From contig CM023535.1 in the NCBI GenBank assembly GCA_013350335.1, forward strand, positions 25,078,617-25,142,616: DNA of 64,000 nucleotides, given 5' to 3'. The translations under genes were made by a program, and so were the position numbers. The DNA is from Chimonanthus salicifolius (lineage: Eukaryota; Streptophyta; Magnoliopsida; Laurales; Calycanthaceae). Of the stretch, positions 37,001 to 46,464 are shown piece after piece; within the stretch, counting starts at the first letter, position 1, and every line of letters starts with the position of its first letter. The notes under the pieces were generated by a model. That model saw only the letters and a list, made by a program, of their open reading frames with translations, did not search any database and had not been told where the DNA came from.

Positions 37001-37458
37001 GGATGAGGATTTGGGAAGGCCCAACCGCATCTGTGACAGATTTGAGCGCCATGACTCTCATGCCCTGCAAACGAAAACCCATGAAAAACCCTCCAAAATC
37101 AGAAGAAAATAAAAGGAATGTAAAACAATAGAATGTGAAGAAAAAGTAATGTCTAAAGAATACCATTAAACAGAAAAGGTTTTTATTTTTTATTTTTTAT
37201 TTTTAAAAAGGATAGTATAGATGCAGATGAGGCAGCAGGAGCATGATGGGATGAGTAGCTTACATAGATGTAAAGGATAATTTAAAAAAAAAAAACTTTT
37301 AAAAGGTGACAAAACAATAATCTAGAAAGAGGAAAGATCACCCAAAATCAAATACTGGAGGCAGGGAAAAAGCAAGACACCCACATCACACAGAGAGAGA
37401 GAGGGGAGAAAAGCAAACCTGGAGTTTGAACTTTTCTTTTGTCTTGGCTATGCGTCAT
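18477..37458 (-). CDS. Plant C2H2 zinc-finger protein with long repeat region (whole gene model)
   Basis: Proposed coding exons on the minus strand are 37458-37419, 37064-36876, 24878-20337 and 19090-18477. All three introns are GT-AG, every junction is phase 1, and the sum (5,385 nt) is exactly 1,794 codons plus TGA. Residues 23-43 form one finger of C-x2-C-x12-H-x3-H geometry (C23, C26, H39, H43) with a GW-F-P-N-P-H-P core and a basic KHRRAHKK helix. An acidic Asp/Glu/Ser linker follows. Residues ~310-1285 are diverged internal repeats, and the last ~200 residues are basic and end in WVPFVCCS. From memory, uncharacterised plant proteins share this finger and C-terminal signature. The function is unknown; zinc and possibly nucleic-acid binding are inferred from the finger. 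Nothing suggests membrane targeting. Intron 2 is filled with mobile elements. An extra small exon cannot be excluded. Confidence 0.8.
19091..20336 (-). other. Intron 3 of the C2H2 gene
   Basis: The 1,246-nt intron is bounded by GTAATT and TTGCAG. No repeat or gene is recognised inside. Confidence 0.7.
20337..24878 (-). CDS. C2H2 gene, coding exon 3 (giant repeat exon)
   Basis: This 4,542-nt exon has no internal stop. The acceptor is TCTCTGTGTAG|TG at 24880-24879 and the donor TATCAG|GTAATT at 20336-20335. It encodes residues 77-1590: acidic, rich in Ser, Thr, Val, Glu and Asp, few aromatics, probably largely disordered. Seven repeats are marked by GSQF-type anchors at about 23787, 23393, 23010, 22627, 22235, 21852 and 21285. 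The open frame runs past both splice sites (to 24918 and 20161). Those extensions read as intron: ATG 24918 would drop the finger and the 3' extension would drop the C-terminal exon. Confidence 0.88.
21250..23950 (-). repeat. ~390-bp coding tandem repeats in exon 3
   Basis: Seven diverged, in-frame copies. Each encodes in order a [16 protein letters not shown] segment, SGWQNSQNE, an ATETE / EHMGDFAATS segment, [16 protein letters not shown], a DIPSTMQV segment and an EEFIVDQ segment. Spacing is about 383-394 bp for copies 1-6 and about 567 bp before copy 7, because the first and last modules carry an extra KGCDxH...VCExDEPVQQ block. Confidence 0.9.
24919..26246 (-). other. Intron 2, part without recognised elements
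   Basis: AT-rich DNA between the giant exon's acceptor and the SINE. GGTTTTGCGGTGGTAGGTGGAAC-like text occurs twice near 26050-26110, a short local duplication. No gene is seen. Confidence 0.5.
26262..26435 (+). mobile_element. tRNA-derived SINE, full-length copy
   Basis: A ~174-bp element with pol III A box GTAGCTCAACCGG (26273-26285) and B box GGTTCGACCCC near 26318, a 3' tail of twelve A residues (26421-26432), and direct repeats TCCTACAATTAGGTT (26247-26261) and TCCTATAATTAGGTT (26436-26450), matching at 14 of 15 positions. These repeats are the target duplication left by LINE-machinery retroposition. The same family recurs at 41130-41263. Confidence 0.9.
26599..26834 (+). repeat. 5' LTR of copia element D
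   Basis: 236 bp, TGTTGTGGGA...ATCTACA. A TTTATACTTG candidate TATA element is in the middle. It is followed by TGGGATCAGC, a weak match to the Met-tRNA primer-binding site. Confidence 0.95.
27624..27851 (+). pseudogene. Element D gag, N-terminal part
   Basis: Starts [13 protein letters not shown] at 27624 and contains the copia gag N-terminal pattern ([20 protein letters not shown], then [11 protein letters not shown]), after a ~790-bp leader. It is interrupted at about 27852 by element E. Gag would form the virus-like particle in a live element. Homology resumes at 30883. Confidence 0.88.
27857..30665 (+). pseudogene. Element E integrase, reverse transcriptase and RNase H remnant
   Basis: Integrase core with [15 protein letters not shown] and NGIAKRK (27980-28310). 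A frameshift near 28400 leads into a 430-codon frame ending at 29549-29551. Reverse transcriptase motifs are [21 protein letters not shown] and, after further stops, YGLKQSPRA and [11 protein letters not shown] (29724 on). RNase H has SSAEAEFRG and [12 protein letters not shown] (30330-30480), then a stop at 30536-30538. Active-site text is mostly kept despite at least five disruptions, so it decayed after a functional ancestor. Confidence 0.88.
30690..30877 (+). repeat. 3' LTR of element E
   Basis: Starts TGTTGACATGAG right after the polypurine tract (30681-30689) and ends TTTTTGACA. No matching 5' LTR was found in the window. Confidence 0.8.
30883..31490 (+). pseudogene. Element D gag, C-terminal part
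   Basis: Resumes with [18 protein letters not shown] and continues in a 185-codon frame (30918-31475), with the typical gag helices ([29 protein letters not shown]). After the TAG at 31473-31475 the reading continues into a zinc-knuckle-like CTYCK...CYKLHG. Stops and frameshifts make it non-functional. Confidence 0.88.
31600..34811 (+). pseudogene. Element D pol remnant (PR, IN, RT, RH)
   Basis: Protease motif DSGATDH near 31735 with a stop at 31803. The GAG-pre-integrase [10 protein letters not shown] is near 32110. Integrase FIDDYSRLT is followed by a stop; its second acidic motif is damaged near 32470. RT motifs are [30 protein letters not shown] (with a short deletion and frameshift near 33740) and [11 protein letters not shown]. 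RNase H has SSAEAEYHV and a stop-broken [11 protein letters not shown]. The reading ends LDIFEPA-stop just before the polypurine tract at 34811-34819. Confidence 0.88.
34820..35058 (+). repeat. 3' LTR of copia element D
   Basis: 239 bp, TGTTATGGGA...ATCTACA, near-identical to the LTR at 26599-26834. Confidence 0.95.
35151..35362 (-). mobile_element. LINE (L1-type) 3' fragment
   Basis: On the minus strand this reads as a T-rich 3' UTR ending AATGAATTTTCTTCTCTACC and GCTC followed by a poly-A tail, the pattern of plant L1 3' ends. A 12-bp target duplication CGGGTGTTCTTT flanks it (35139-35150 and 35363-35374). About 210 bp long, no coding part left, so it is a strongly 5'-truncated insertion. 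It lies in the same orientation as the host gene, within intron 2. Confidence 0.8.
35375..36875 (-). other. Intron 2, promoter-proximal part
   Basis: No gene or repeat is recognised. The plus-strand frame at 36571-36792 is an unsupported chance frame next to exon 2. Confidence 0.5.
36876..37064 (-). CDS. C2H2 gene, coding exon 2 (zinc finger)
   Basis: The exon has 189 nt, with acceptor CGTTTGCAG|GG and donor TCGG|GTATGA. It encodes the whole zinc finger, including [20 protein letters not shown] and the following H, then an acidic, Asp/Ser-rich tail ([10 protein letters not shown]). The other minus-strand frames over this interval are shadows. Confidence 0.85.
37419..37458 (-). CDS. C2H2 gene, coding exon 1
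   Basis: Forty nucleotides encode [13 protein letters not shown] plus one base. The ATG at 37458 was chosen because it is the nearest start in frame with the finger exon through the donor CCAG|GTTTGC (GT at 37418-37417). Confidence 0.72.
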
Positions 37459-37628
37459 TTTACAACTTGAGAACCCCTGATACGAGCAGAGGAAGAAAGA
37501 GAAGAAGACCAGAGAAGGCAACAGAACTCTTGAAAAGAGACAAAGATGGCCAAATGCTTAAAGACCCAGAAATGAGAAACACTTGTTTTCTTCTCCTGGT
37601 CAGCAGCTTCTTCTTCTCTCCTTGACTT

Positions 37629-37643
37629 TCTTATATTTTTTAG
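37629..37643 (-). promoter_or_regulatory. Possible TATA box of the C2H2 gene
   Basis: AAAAAATATAAGAAAG on the minus strand lies about 175 bp upstream of the proposed ATG, at a reasonable distance for a short 5' UTR. No transcript evidence is available, so this is only a candidate. Confidence 0.25.
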
Positions 37644-38526
37644 TTATTACATGGAAACAAAGTCTTCCAAATGACCAGAGAAGAGAGAAAACAGAGAGAG
37701 AGAAGTAAATGAGCAAAAGTCTTCCCACGAGACAGCAAAGGTTACGGATGATTGATAGATGAAAAAGGCGAGCATGTTTCACAAGATACTGGGCTTGTTT
37801 GTAGGGCCATTTGTAGGGCCATCAATAGCCTACTGCGGTCGGTAGATTGATACTATTCCATCCAACTACCAATGCCCATGCTTGGGGACTGGGGAGCACC
37901 GAGTCTCTGTCAATCATCTTGCTTGATCTCGACCGTTGGTTTCCTTCAATACCAAGCATTCATCAAGTGGACCACAGAGTCAATGTTGCTGCGATTGGAC
38001 TATTTGGTTAGTGGGATTTGATTAATCGGGATTTGAACGTTAGGCCATACTAATGATACATGCCTTTCTCTTGTTTACACTTTTTTTAACGAGCAAGGTC
38101 ACGAGGGGCCTTTTAGAGTATTTGAATAATACACAGATCAAGTCTTTATTTATACCCACATTCAATATCACAAATTATTTTCAATTTATTATGTTTTTAT
38201 GGATAAAATAATATTACTGTATTAATAACACATATTTATCAATGCTGCAGTAATTTTTTTATAATATCGCATAAGAACACAATAAATGATAATATTACAA
38301 TAATATCTGTGTAAATTAATAATAAAATCCTTATTAAAAAATCTTTCCATGGTATTATGATTTTTATTTTATTATTTTTTAAATATTATATTTCTTTGAG
38401 ATTTTTTCATTATTTTTTAGTAAAAATCTTATAATTTAAAAATATCTCGATATTACCGAGTACCGTTAATATCCACGTAAGGATACTTGTGACAATACAC
38501 ACACAAGATAAATGTAGGGGGAATGT
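37644..38526. other. Upstream intergenic DNA
   Basis: Presumed promoter-side flank of the C2H2 gene. A short tandem GTAGGGCCAT occurs at 37800-37820. The rest is AT-rich with no recognised feature. Confidence 0.5.
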
Positions 38527-39538
38527 TAGGGCTGCAACTTGCGTCGAGCGGGCCGGGTTTTAATAAATCCAACCCTAACCCAACTCACACCACATTGAGC
38601 CTGACCCGACCCGACCCGAATCAAAAACCCGATTTAGTGAACCCAACCCGACCCGAGATTGTAATACCCTTGACCCGACACCCGACCCGACCCAAGTTGC
38701 AACCCATTACACCCTACCCGAGATTAGTTTAGATGATAATTTGTTTGCATTTTTTTAAAAAAAAAAAAAATGGGATAGAGGAAACCCTTTTCCAGTAAAA
38801 TTTAAAATTGGATAGAGGAAACCCTTTTTTAGTAAAATTTTGCAGAAATAACTGACTATTTAAAACAAAGAAGAAGAAGAAGAAGAAGATAATGGGCCTG
38901 ACCTGAGATTAGTTTAGATGATAATTCATTTTTTAAAAAAAAAAAAATTGGGATAGAGGAAAACCTTTTCCAGTAAAAATTCAAATGGGATAGAGGAAAC
39001 CCTTTTCCAGTAAAATTTTGTAGAAATGACTTACGTGTATCTATTTAAAACAAATATTTAAAAAAAAATGAGATAGAGGAAACCCTTTTCCAGTAAAATT
39101 TAAAATAAAATAGAGGAAACCCTTTTTCAGGTCAGTGCATCTATTTAAATAAGAAGAAGAAGAAGAGAGCTCTCCAAGGTGGCCAGAAAGGGAGAAGGTA
39201 AAACGACAACCTGAGAGAATGGAGGAAAGAAAAACTGCGGCTAAGGCTAAAAATTGGAAATGAAAGTTAGGGTTTGAGGGTCAGGAGGGATTTTATATTA
39301 AGTTATAAAATTCGGGTCGGGTCGGGTCGGGTCTTTTCGGGTTAGGCCTTCTAGGGTCGGGTCGGGTCGGGTTGGGTTGAAATTTAAAACCCTCAGCCCA
39401 ACTCGACCCGAATTTCGATCGCGTTTTTCTCTTCTCAACCCGACCCGACTCTATAGCCCTACTATTGTAACCCAACCCGCATGATTTCTCGGGTCGGGCC
39501 ATGCGGGTCGGCCAAACCCGACCCGAGTTGCAGCCCTA
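38527..39538. mobile_element. Non-autonomous hAT-like element with CCCGACC-rich ends
   Basis: Inverted ends: TAGGGCTGCAACTTGCG at 38527 and, inverted, TAGGGCTGCAACTCGGG ending at 39538, each followed by clustered CCCGA pentamers. Flanking octamers GGGAATGT (38519-38526) and GTGAATGC (39539-39546) agree at six of eight positions, consistent with an old 8-bp hAT duplication. The interior has no transposase. It holds about six copies of GATAGAGGAAACCCTTTT, three AAGAAG runs and homopolymer A tracts. Confidence 0.8.
38772..39130 (+). repeat. Subrepeats inside the hAT-like element
   Basis: GATAGAGGAAACCCTTTT-type units start at about 38774, 38813, 38954, 38989, 39071 and 39110, each usually followed by CCAGTAAAATT. 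They occur in pairs, suggesting a higher-order unit of about 140 bp. Confidence 0.85.
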
Positions 39539-41100
39539 GTGAATGCCATTGGAAACTCTTATGTACAATTTTTTGGGACTGTGTTTCAACGAATTAAAGG
39601 TTTGGATGGAGATAATTTTTGAAGTTATTGTGAGGTATTCTTAGATATCAAATTAATCTGAAAAAATAAAAAAAAAAAACTGAAAATGAGACCATTTCAA
39701 GCAATGTACCTTTTAAAAAATATATATATATATTGACTATTTTTCAAATTGAGCCTTACATTGAATGTGATTTTAAAAAGTTTTAGATGGAAGTTCTTCA
39801 AATGTAAAATGTAGGTGTCATTCCAAACATTTTTCTTTAAAAATTTAACCATTTTGATTTATTTTCTTCAATTTTTTTTTAATTTCGCCTCTAAGATAAA
39901 CATAAATTAAAGGTTTCTTTGTGAAAATAATATTAATTGCATATAGAATTCAATGGAGATCTGGTAATGTGATTGATATAGTTTGTAGACTCCTTATTTG
40001 ATTTTCCAAGGTTTTTAAAAAAAAAATTAATGAAAGACTTCTCATTTAGAGTTTATTGTGGAAAAAAATTAATGAAATGATATTCAAATATTTTCATAAT
40101 TAAATGAAGAGCCATTAACGTGATTGATATAGTTTTTAGGATATTTGTATGATTTATATAGTTTTTAGAATATTTGTATGATTTTTTTAATATTTTTATG
40201 AAAATCAAAATAATTATTATAATTTTTTTATTAATTTTAATAGAATATACATGTCACTGTGAGATACTTGAAAACATCAAATTCATATTAGATGTTTCTT
40301 CATATCGGTTTTCTATTTTCTAAAGGTTTTAGATATTTTTTTTATTTTTAGAACATTGTTAAGATGTTTGCATGTTTTAGACTAACTTTCAAGTAAGATC
40401 TAATCTATAATTTGTATATACTCTTTTTACCTGAAATCCTTATATATATCTTAATAAAGACTAATTGTTTATTACTCCCTGTCTTTTGGGCAAATTATAA
40501 ATGAACTTTTAATATTTCAATAATTGTAATATCATTTTTATCATTTGAGAATTAATAAGATAATATATTAGCTATGTTCATGACCAAAAGAATCATTAGA
40601 TTACGGGGATAGAGATTGAGTCTTCATCTATATTGATTTTAAAATTTTAGTTTCTGTGAACTATTTACTTCTTTTGCCTAATCATTAGATGAGGTAAAAC
40701 TTTATTCTCCATTAATTTATATTATTTTTCATATATCATCATTTAAATTATTTATTCTATTAATTTAAGATTTATTTTTAATTTAGATTTGACATATTAT
40801 TTTTATAGACCGACTGCTCTATCAATGCTCACTAATCTCTATTGTATTTTACCTAATGGTCTAAAACAGGATTGTTAATTAAACCATTTCATATACTGGT
40901 TTAGTTTTATATGTTCAATCACTAAGTCTGGCTGAACCATTTTTGAACTATGATGTTATGATAATATTAGAATAACATAATACATTGTTATATTTAAAAA
41001 TAATTATTAACAAATAATTTTTTTTGGAAATCTCATTGTTGTCATAATTCTGCATAGAAAACTATGTAAAATGAAATTTTTAATAAGAATAAGAAGGAAG
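39539..41100. other. AT-rich intergenic DNA
   Basis: No gene. A short local repeat (ATATAGTTTTTAGNATATTT with TGTATGATT) occurs twice near 40125-40180. Otherwise featureless. Confidence 0.6.
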
Positions 41101-41129
41101 AATAGAATAAATAATAATAATAATCACCT

Positions 41130-41263
41130 TAAGAAGTGGGTGGTGTAAGGTTCGAACCCCACGGTCTTACCTGGTGTGTTCTAAGGGTAGTAGGTACTAA
41201 GTACACTCGTGGGAATTTTATGCTGGATTTTCCACAGTTTCCCATATGTAAATTAAAAAAAAA
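41130..41263 (+). mobile_element. tRNA-derived SINE, 5'-truncated or diverged copy
   Basis: Matches the SINE at 26262-26435 from its B box (GGTTCGAACCCC, 41149-41160) through GTGTTCTAAGGGTAGT and TTTCCCATATGTAAATT to an A tail. The A-box part is not recognisable. AT-rich flanks make a target duplication uncertain. Confidence 0.75.
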
Positions 41264-41731
41264 TTAATAATAACTTTTTAACCATCTTAAGGACTGAACC
41301 GCTTTAGGAATTGGCTCAACTCCAACGGTGTCGAGCTGCAGTGTCGACTTTGATTTTTAAAATATTGTTTTTACCCGTTCCTCATATTTTGTTGTACTGC
41401 CATTGGTCTACATGAGAAATATAAAATTTATTATTCCATTATTTTCAAAACAATATTTATGTATTGAGTATTGACATATGATAGCAACCTGATTACAATC
41501 AATTTTAAAGCATTAGAGATGAATCTACGATAGTTGAAAATTTAAAGGCTAATTTACAACTAGACAAAAATATAAGCACCTAAGTTCAAATTACCCTTAC
41601 TAAAAACACTATATAGATGGCATATATTTTACATATATATACTTGAAATATAGAAATATTTCTTGATATAAAAACCTCATTCTCTATCCCTGCATTGGGT
41701 GCCAATCCAACTAAAATGACTTTATTGTATG

Positions 41732-42086
41732 CAGGGGTCGAGATATCAGCCGATACATTATCATACAGATTTTAAATACTGTATAATATCAGCCGATACG
41801 TATTGTATCTGTCATACAGCCTTCATATTGGCCGATGTGGCCGATATGATTAATATCAGAATTTAAAAAAAAAAATCAAAATGGTAGATGGGCCCGGGTC
41901 AAATATCGGCCGATATCAGCTGATATTTACATTTTCAATTTTTTTTAAACAGTTTCTTTTTCGGTTTTTTTATATTTTTTAATTTAGAAATAATAAAATA
42001 ATACCACTATTTACAAAAAAAAAGAGGAGAGAGAATCATATCGGCCGATATTAGAATTATCGGCCAGGCCGTTTTTTGCACCCTTG
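41732..42086. mobile_element. hAT-type MITE with TATCGGCCGATA palindromes, copy 1
   Basis: 355 bp. Left end CAGGGGTCGA, right end (inverted) CAAGGGTGCA. Flanking octamers ATTGTATG (41724-41731) and GTTGTATG (42087-42094) match at seven of eight positions. The palindrome TATCGGCCGATA occurs near 41904-41916 and again near 42040, with degenerate CCGATA copies throughout. No coding capacity. The short C-A-(A/G)-GGGT ends and 8-bp duplication fit the hAT superfamily. Confidence 0.75.
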
Positions 42087-42402
42087 GTTGTATGGAATCC
42101 CAAGCCCCAAATCTATAGATTACTAATTGGATTTGAGTCCAAATCATGATCTATTGTTCTTATAAATTGCATGTCACCTAAGTTTCAAATTTATTTAAAA
42201 GTTTCTAAGAAATCAGAACAAGAACTTATAATATGAACTGTTGGATTAAATTAAAACGAACTTGCCCTATATTTTGCGACTCCCTCCTACAATATTGTTG
42301 GTTTTTTTTTTTCAAATACATGAAAAAACCTTTTCTCCGGTCATGAACACTCCCATAGAATTATTTGGAAATGATTGTTTTTTAAGTTGTTGAAGAAATA
42401 AT

Positions 42403-42422
42403 ATATATATATATATATATAT
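42403..42422. repeat. (AT)n microsatellite
   Basis: About ten AT units next to the poly-T end of the minus-strand SINE. Confidence 0.9.
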
Positions 42423-42580
42423 TTTTTTTTTTGATAATGAGAGTATTCTTGAGGTATTGATCTAACAAGATTAATCTCCTGGACCCAACCGGTCCGGATA
42501 AGTTAGATGGTAGCACTAGGAATTGATCCAGGACATGAGGGAACAAACCCCATACCAAAGACCACTGGGTTACACTTCTG
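42421..42580 (-). mobile_element. Second tRNA-derived SINE type (minus strand)
   Basis: Read on the minus strand it has an A-box-like TAACCCAGTGG, a B-box-like GGATCAATTCC about 40 bp on, and ends ATTATCAAAAAAAA (the T run at 42421-42432 of the plus strand). It differs from the SINE at 26262. The target site includes an (AT)n tract, so a duplication cannot be read. Confidence 0.5.
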
Positions 42581-42599
42581 TGGGGTTTTTTTTTGGTAG

Positions 42600-43289
42600 A
42601 GGAAGAACGGACAGAAACAACATCATTAGAGGTAGGGTTCACCATTGCTCAAAAATTAACTCTATACTTTTATACTCATTTACATGCTGTCAATTGAATT
42701 ATTTAATTTGAACTTATTCTGAGTTGATCATATAAATAAATTAAAAAATTATTCAAAATTGATTATTTTACTATTGATCTTTAAATTTTTAAATACACTT
42801 AATTTAATTATTTTTTTAAATATCATCTTAAAAATAACTTTCGAAACATATTATTTTCATAGAGTAGACGGAGGAGAGCCTAAGGAGACTTATCACCCAT
42901 GATGACATCGTCGATTCTCTAGTGAAGGGAGTTCGAGTTTGGCAAATGAGAGTCGTTTACATGGCCAAAGAAAAGTGACGTTAACTGCCGTTAGAATCTA
43001 ACTCAATTGCACTAGTTGCATAATTTTACTATTTAAAGTAAAATATTAATTAAGTAAATTATATAATGTATATATTGTTGCTGCCACGACCCTCGTTATC
43101 TGAGCTACTTGAAATTAATTTATAAACTATATTTTAACCATCCGACAATGAAAATGTTTTATTGTTGAATCATTGTAAAAAAATATTTTATAGCACTGAA
43201 TAATAGATGGCAGTAAAAAAAAAATGTTATTTATAATAAAATAAGGAAGAAATTACGTTCTTAAAAAAATTGCATACATATGCATATCT
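42600..43289. other. AT-rich intergenic DNA
   Basis: No gene or repeat is recognised. Confidence 0.5.
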
Positions 43290-43504
43290 AGACATGGGAA
43301 CAGGTCAAGTCAGGTTGATTTAGGATCGAATCTTATTAGAAATCAGGTCAACAACACTCAACTCATTACTTAGTTGTTAATTAAATGGGTTAGTCGATTT
43401 GGATCTATTTCAAATTAGGATTCATACCTATTTAAAATCCTAGAGTTCAATTCGGGTAATTGAGTCAAGTCAAATTTACTAGTTCTATTTTAAGGTAGAC
43501 CTAG
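43290..43504 (+). repeat. Left copy of a ~200-bp local direct repeat
   Basis: Shares with 54536-54735 an ordered set of blocks: CAAGTCA, CAACTCATTACTTA, GATCTA, GATTCATA, ATTTAAAAT and TTCAATTC. The copia element A sits between the copies. Confidence 0.6.
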
Positions 43505-43690
43505 TGTTGATTGTCCTTCCATATTTAGAACCCTTCAATATACATATATAGCCAGTGTATTGTTTGATAGAATACAATAATAAAAACAGTCTATCTTTCT
43601 CCGTGGTTTTTTCCTTAGAGGTTTTCCACGTAAATCTCCTGTGTTAATAATATTTATGATTTATTGTATGGGATAAAATATGTTTCTACA
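43505..43690 (+). repeat. 5' LTR of element A
   Basis: 186 bp, TGTTGATTGTCC...GTTTCTACA, paired with 54341-54522. Confidence 0.95.
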
Positions 43691-44970
43691 TGGTATCAGC
43701 CAGAAGATCTAACCTATTGGATTGATCGTGTGTGTGACTTGTGGATTTGAGGACCATCTTGATTTGGGTTTCTCTCTGTTCCCCGTATCCAATCAGCCTC
43801 ATCGCCCCCTGGTTCTGCGCATACGACATCCCACCTCCTCCCACTTCTCTGCTGCCTTACCTACCATCGTTGTAGGCCTCTTACCCTCTTTCGACCACCT
43901 GAATCCCCAAATGGCCAGATCTGGCGTTTTATTTTAGTGGGAATCTATAAAAAAAAAACAAATAGATCTGTTGTTCGAACCTCTCAGTTCAGGACGGATT
44001 CAGGTGCCTCGCCCACGTCGGCTGCAACCAGATCTAGCTCAGATATGTGCCTTTCTGTCCTATATGTTGTCGTGCCTTGTTCTTCACTCTGTGGTATTTA
44101 AGCCTCAAATCTAGGGTGATTTCTTTGCTCTAGCCAGCCCCCATCACAAAGTGCAGATCTGAGCTCTCTATTCCACTGCAGTTGATATCGTCTCTGCCAG
44201 GCTGTCACTGCCACGAGCATCACAAAGTACTTGCTGCTTGCCATCGCCAGATATAGTTTTGCACCAAACACTACATCCAGAACCGCGACGACCGTGCTCT
44301 AGGGTTTGTCCACAACGCTCAGATCTCTCTCCTTCCTACAGCGTTGCCCTTCTTCCACCCAGTCAACACTGTCGTCTGTTCGTTGCTCTAATCAGCCGGG
44401 CCACCAGCCCCCATTCTCTGTCTACGTTTGTATTTTACCGATTTGTTTTCGGTCTTCTTAGTGCAGATCAGATCTGAGTCTGCTTCTTGCCACAGCTAGG
44501 TGAGGATTCTCTGCTTCAGATTGGTTCCAGCTCTTCACAACCAGCGTCCATATCTAAGTCGAATCAGATTTGTGCCCATATCTTGCTCGCCAGGGGACTT
44601 CTACACACCAGATCTGATTGAGGAGACTAGGTGTCTCTCTTCCGCTCTACTCATCTCCTCATCATTACTCTGCTGCGTTGACAATTGGGCGTGGCTGCCA
44701 TTTATCTTCGTCCCATATAGGGTTGTTGTTCTGCTATGCGTTGCTTCTTTGTTCTCTCTAGAACAGATCTGTTGTTTACCATTACCTTGTGGCTGCCTCC
44801 ACCTACACCCTTCACTACCTTTGTTGTCCCAACCTCTGCCTGCTCCCCCTGCCACCTTCTGCTACGGTTCTCTGAGCTTTCTCAGTTTTTTTTTTTTTTT
44901 ATCAAGGTGTTCGTTTTTTTGCATTGCCTTATTTGTTGGTGATTTAAAGGAGCACATTTTCTCTTGTTCA
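43691..44970 (+). other. Element A leader
   Basis: Untranslated-like region between the primer-binding site and gag. The frames here (43722-43937, 44238-44477 and the 5' part of 44500-45345) show no domain and are C/T-rich leader sequence. Confidence 0.6.
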
Positions 44971-46009
44971 ATGGGCGACTCAGACACTAATCCCAGTCTG
45001 AAAATATCTTCAGTTCTCTTAAATGAAAATAATTATGTCTTATGGTTAAGAGCCGTCACACTCTCTCTTGGTGGAAAGAAAAAATTGGAATTTATCAATG
45101 GACAAACAGTTTGTCCTGCATCTTCATATTCTTCTAAATCTACTTCAGATACCGACAAATCTTCACATACGGATACAAAATATGACAATTGGATCTCTAC
45201 TGATCAGCTTGTTCGCTCGTGGCTTCTTAATTCTATAGAACCACATATTGCTAGCATCTTCACCTTCTCTAACTCTGCAAAGGAATTATGGGACTCTATT
45301 GAAGGCATGTGTGGGAGTAAAAATAATATTGCTCGTGTTTTTTAACTTAAAAAACGAGATTGAAGCTGCCCTACAAGGCGATAGAACCTTTATTGACTAT
45401 TTTGGACATCTGAAAAGGTTATGGGACGAATTAAATATGTATCACCCACATACTACCGATGCACAAACTCTCTTGCAACGAGCCAAAGAGGATAAGATTT
45501 TTACCTTACTCAATAATTTGAAGTCAGACTATGAACATCTAAAGAGTCATATACTTATGAGTGATCCACTACCCTCCTTGATTAATGCCTGTGCTATCAT
45601 TCAAAGGGAGGAAACAAGGAAAAAGACTATGAATTTTGTTCTTCAGTCTTCTTCTGAAAAGGTTGAATCCAATGCTCTTCTTGTTGGCAAAGACAATCGT
45701 AAGGTTTCTTCTGGTACAGAAAAAAGCGAACTCCTGTGCGCAGTAAAGGAAAACAAGACATTTTTCACTGTGATCACCGTGGTAAACTGGTCACTCCAAG
45801 GATCGTTGCTGGGAGCTCTTTCCTCATTTGAAACCACATTTGCGAAAAATAAGAAAGATCATGTGGCTCTCACAGAAAAATCTCTCTCTGTAAATCAATT
45901 GAGTCACCTTCTTCAACAACTCAATAAGTCCATCTCATCTGCGCCTTCTGCTGCCACACATGTCTTAGGTCAGTTACAAGCCTACCTTATTGTGCTTTCC
46001 AGTTGTTAA
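44971..46009 (+). pseudogene. Element A gag remnant
   Basis: The ATG at 44971 starts MGDSDTNPSLKISSVLLNEN, followed by YVLWLRAVTLSLGGKKKLEF, a copia gag N-terminus. The 281-codon frame that contains it begins upstream in the leader, so 44971 is preferred. The frame ends at 45343-45345 because of an extra T in a seven-T run (near 45339-45345). Reading resumes in another frame (LKNEIEAALQGDRTFIDYF ... LNNLKSDYEHLKSHIL) to about 45640 and loses clear homology after that. Confidence 0.85.
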
Positions 46010-46464
46010 TTCATGGAGTACTGATTCTGGAGCTACTGATCATAATGTTAATCATCCATCCTCTGTGTCTGGTTTTGTTTCTCATTCTGACATGCATGAT
46101 GTTTCTATTGCCAATGGGACTACAGTGCCTATCTTAGGGAGCGGGAAGATTCATCCCTTTCCACATAGTTCCCCCACTGGTGCCATTATTGTCCCTTCAT
46201 TTCCTGTCCAGCTCCTGTCGATTAGTAAGATCACTAATGTATTCAATTGTGATGTTATTTTTTCACCACTTCTATCATTTTTCAGGACAGAAAATCGAAG
46301 AAGACGATTGGTGAGGGCATCTACTCCCATGACTTGTACTTGCTCCAGTCTCCTCCTATTGCATATCATTCTAGCAGACCAGTGACTCGTGACATCTTAC
46401 ATTACCGGTTTGGCTATCCATCTAACAAAGTATTGTCATATTTATTCCTTCTTTTTCTTTTGAG
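46010..46464 (+). pseudogene. Element A protease and GAG-pre-integrase, 5' part
   Basis: STDSGATDH protease active-site text near 46019 and LLSISKITN, then DILHYRFGYPSNKVLSY in another frame up to the insertion point of element B at 46465-46469 (TCTAG). The reading continues at 51655 with the zinc-binding CDVC. Confidence 0.85.

Noticed and set aside
38560..39530. CCCGACC arrays as telomeric or centromeric repeat, or a CRISPR-like array
   Set aside because: The spacing is irregular and they sit inside hAT-like inverted ends. Plant telomere repeats are CCCTAAA.
42403..42645. An 87-codon minus-strand protein ending in repeated Tyr-Ile
   Set aside because: The tail is translation of the (AT)n tract and the rest overlaps a SINE.
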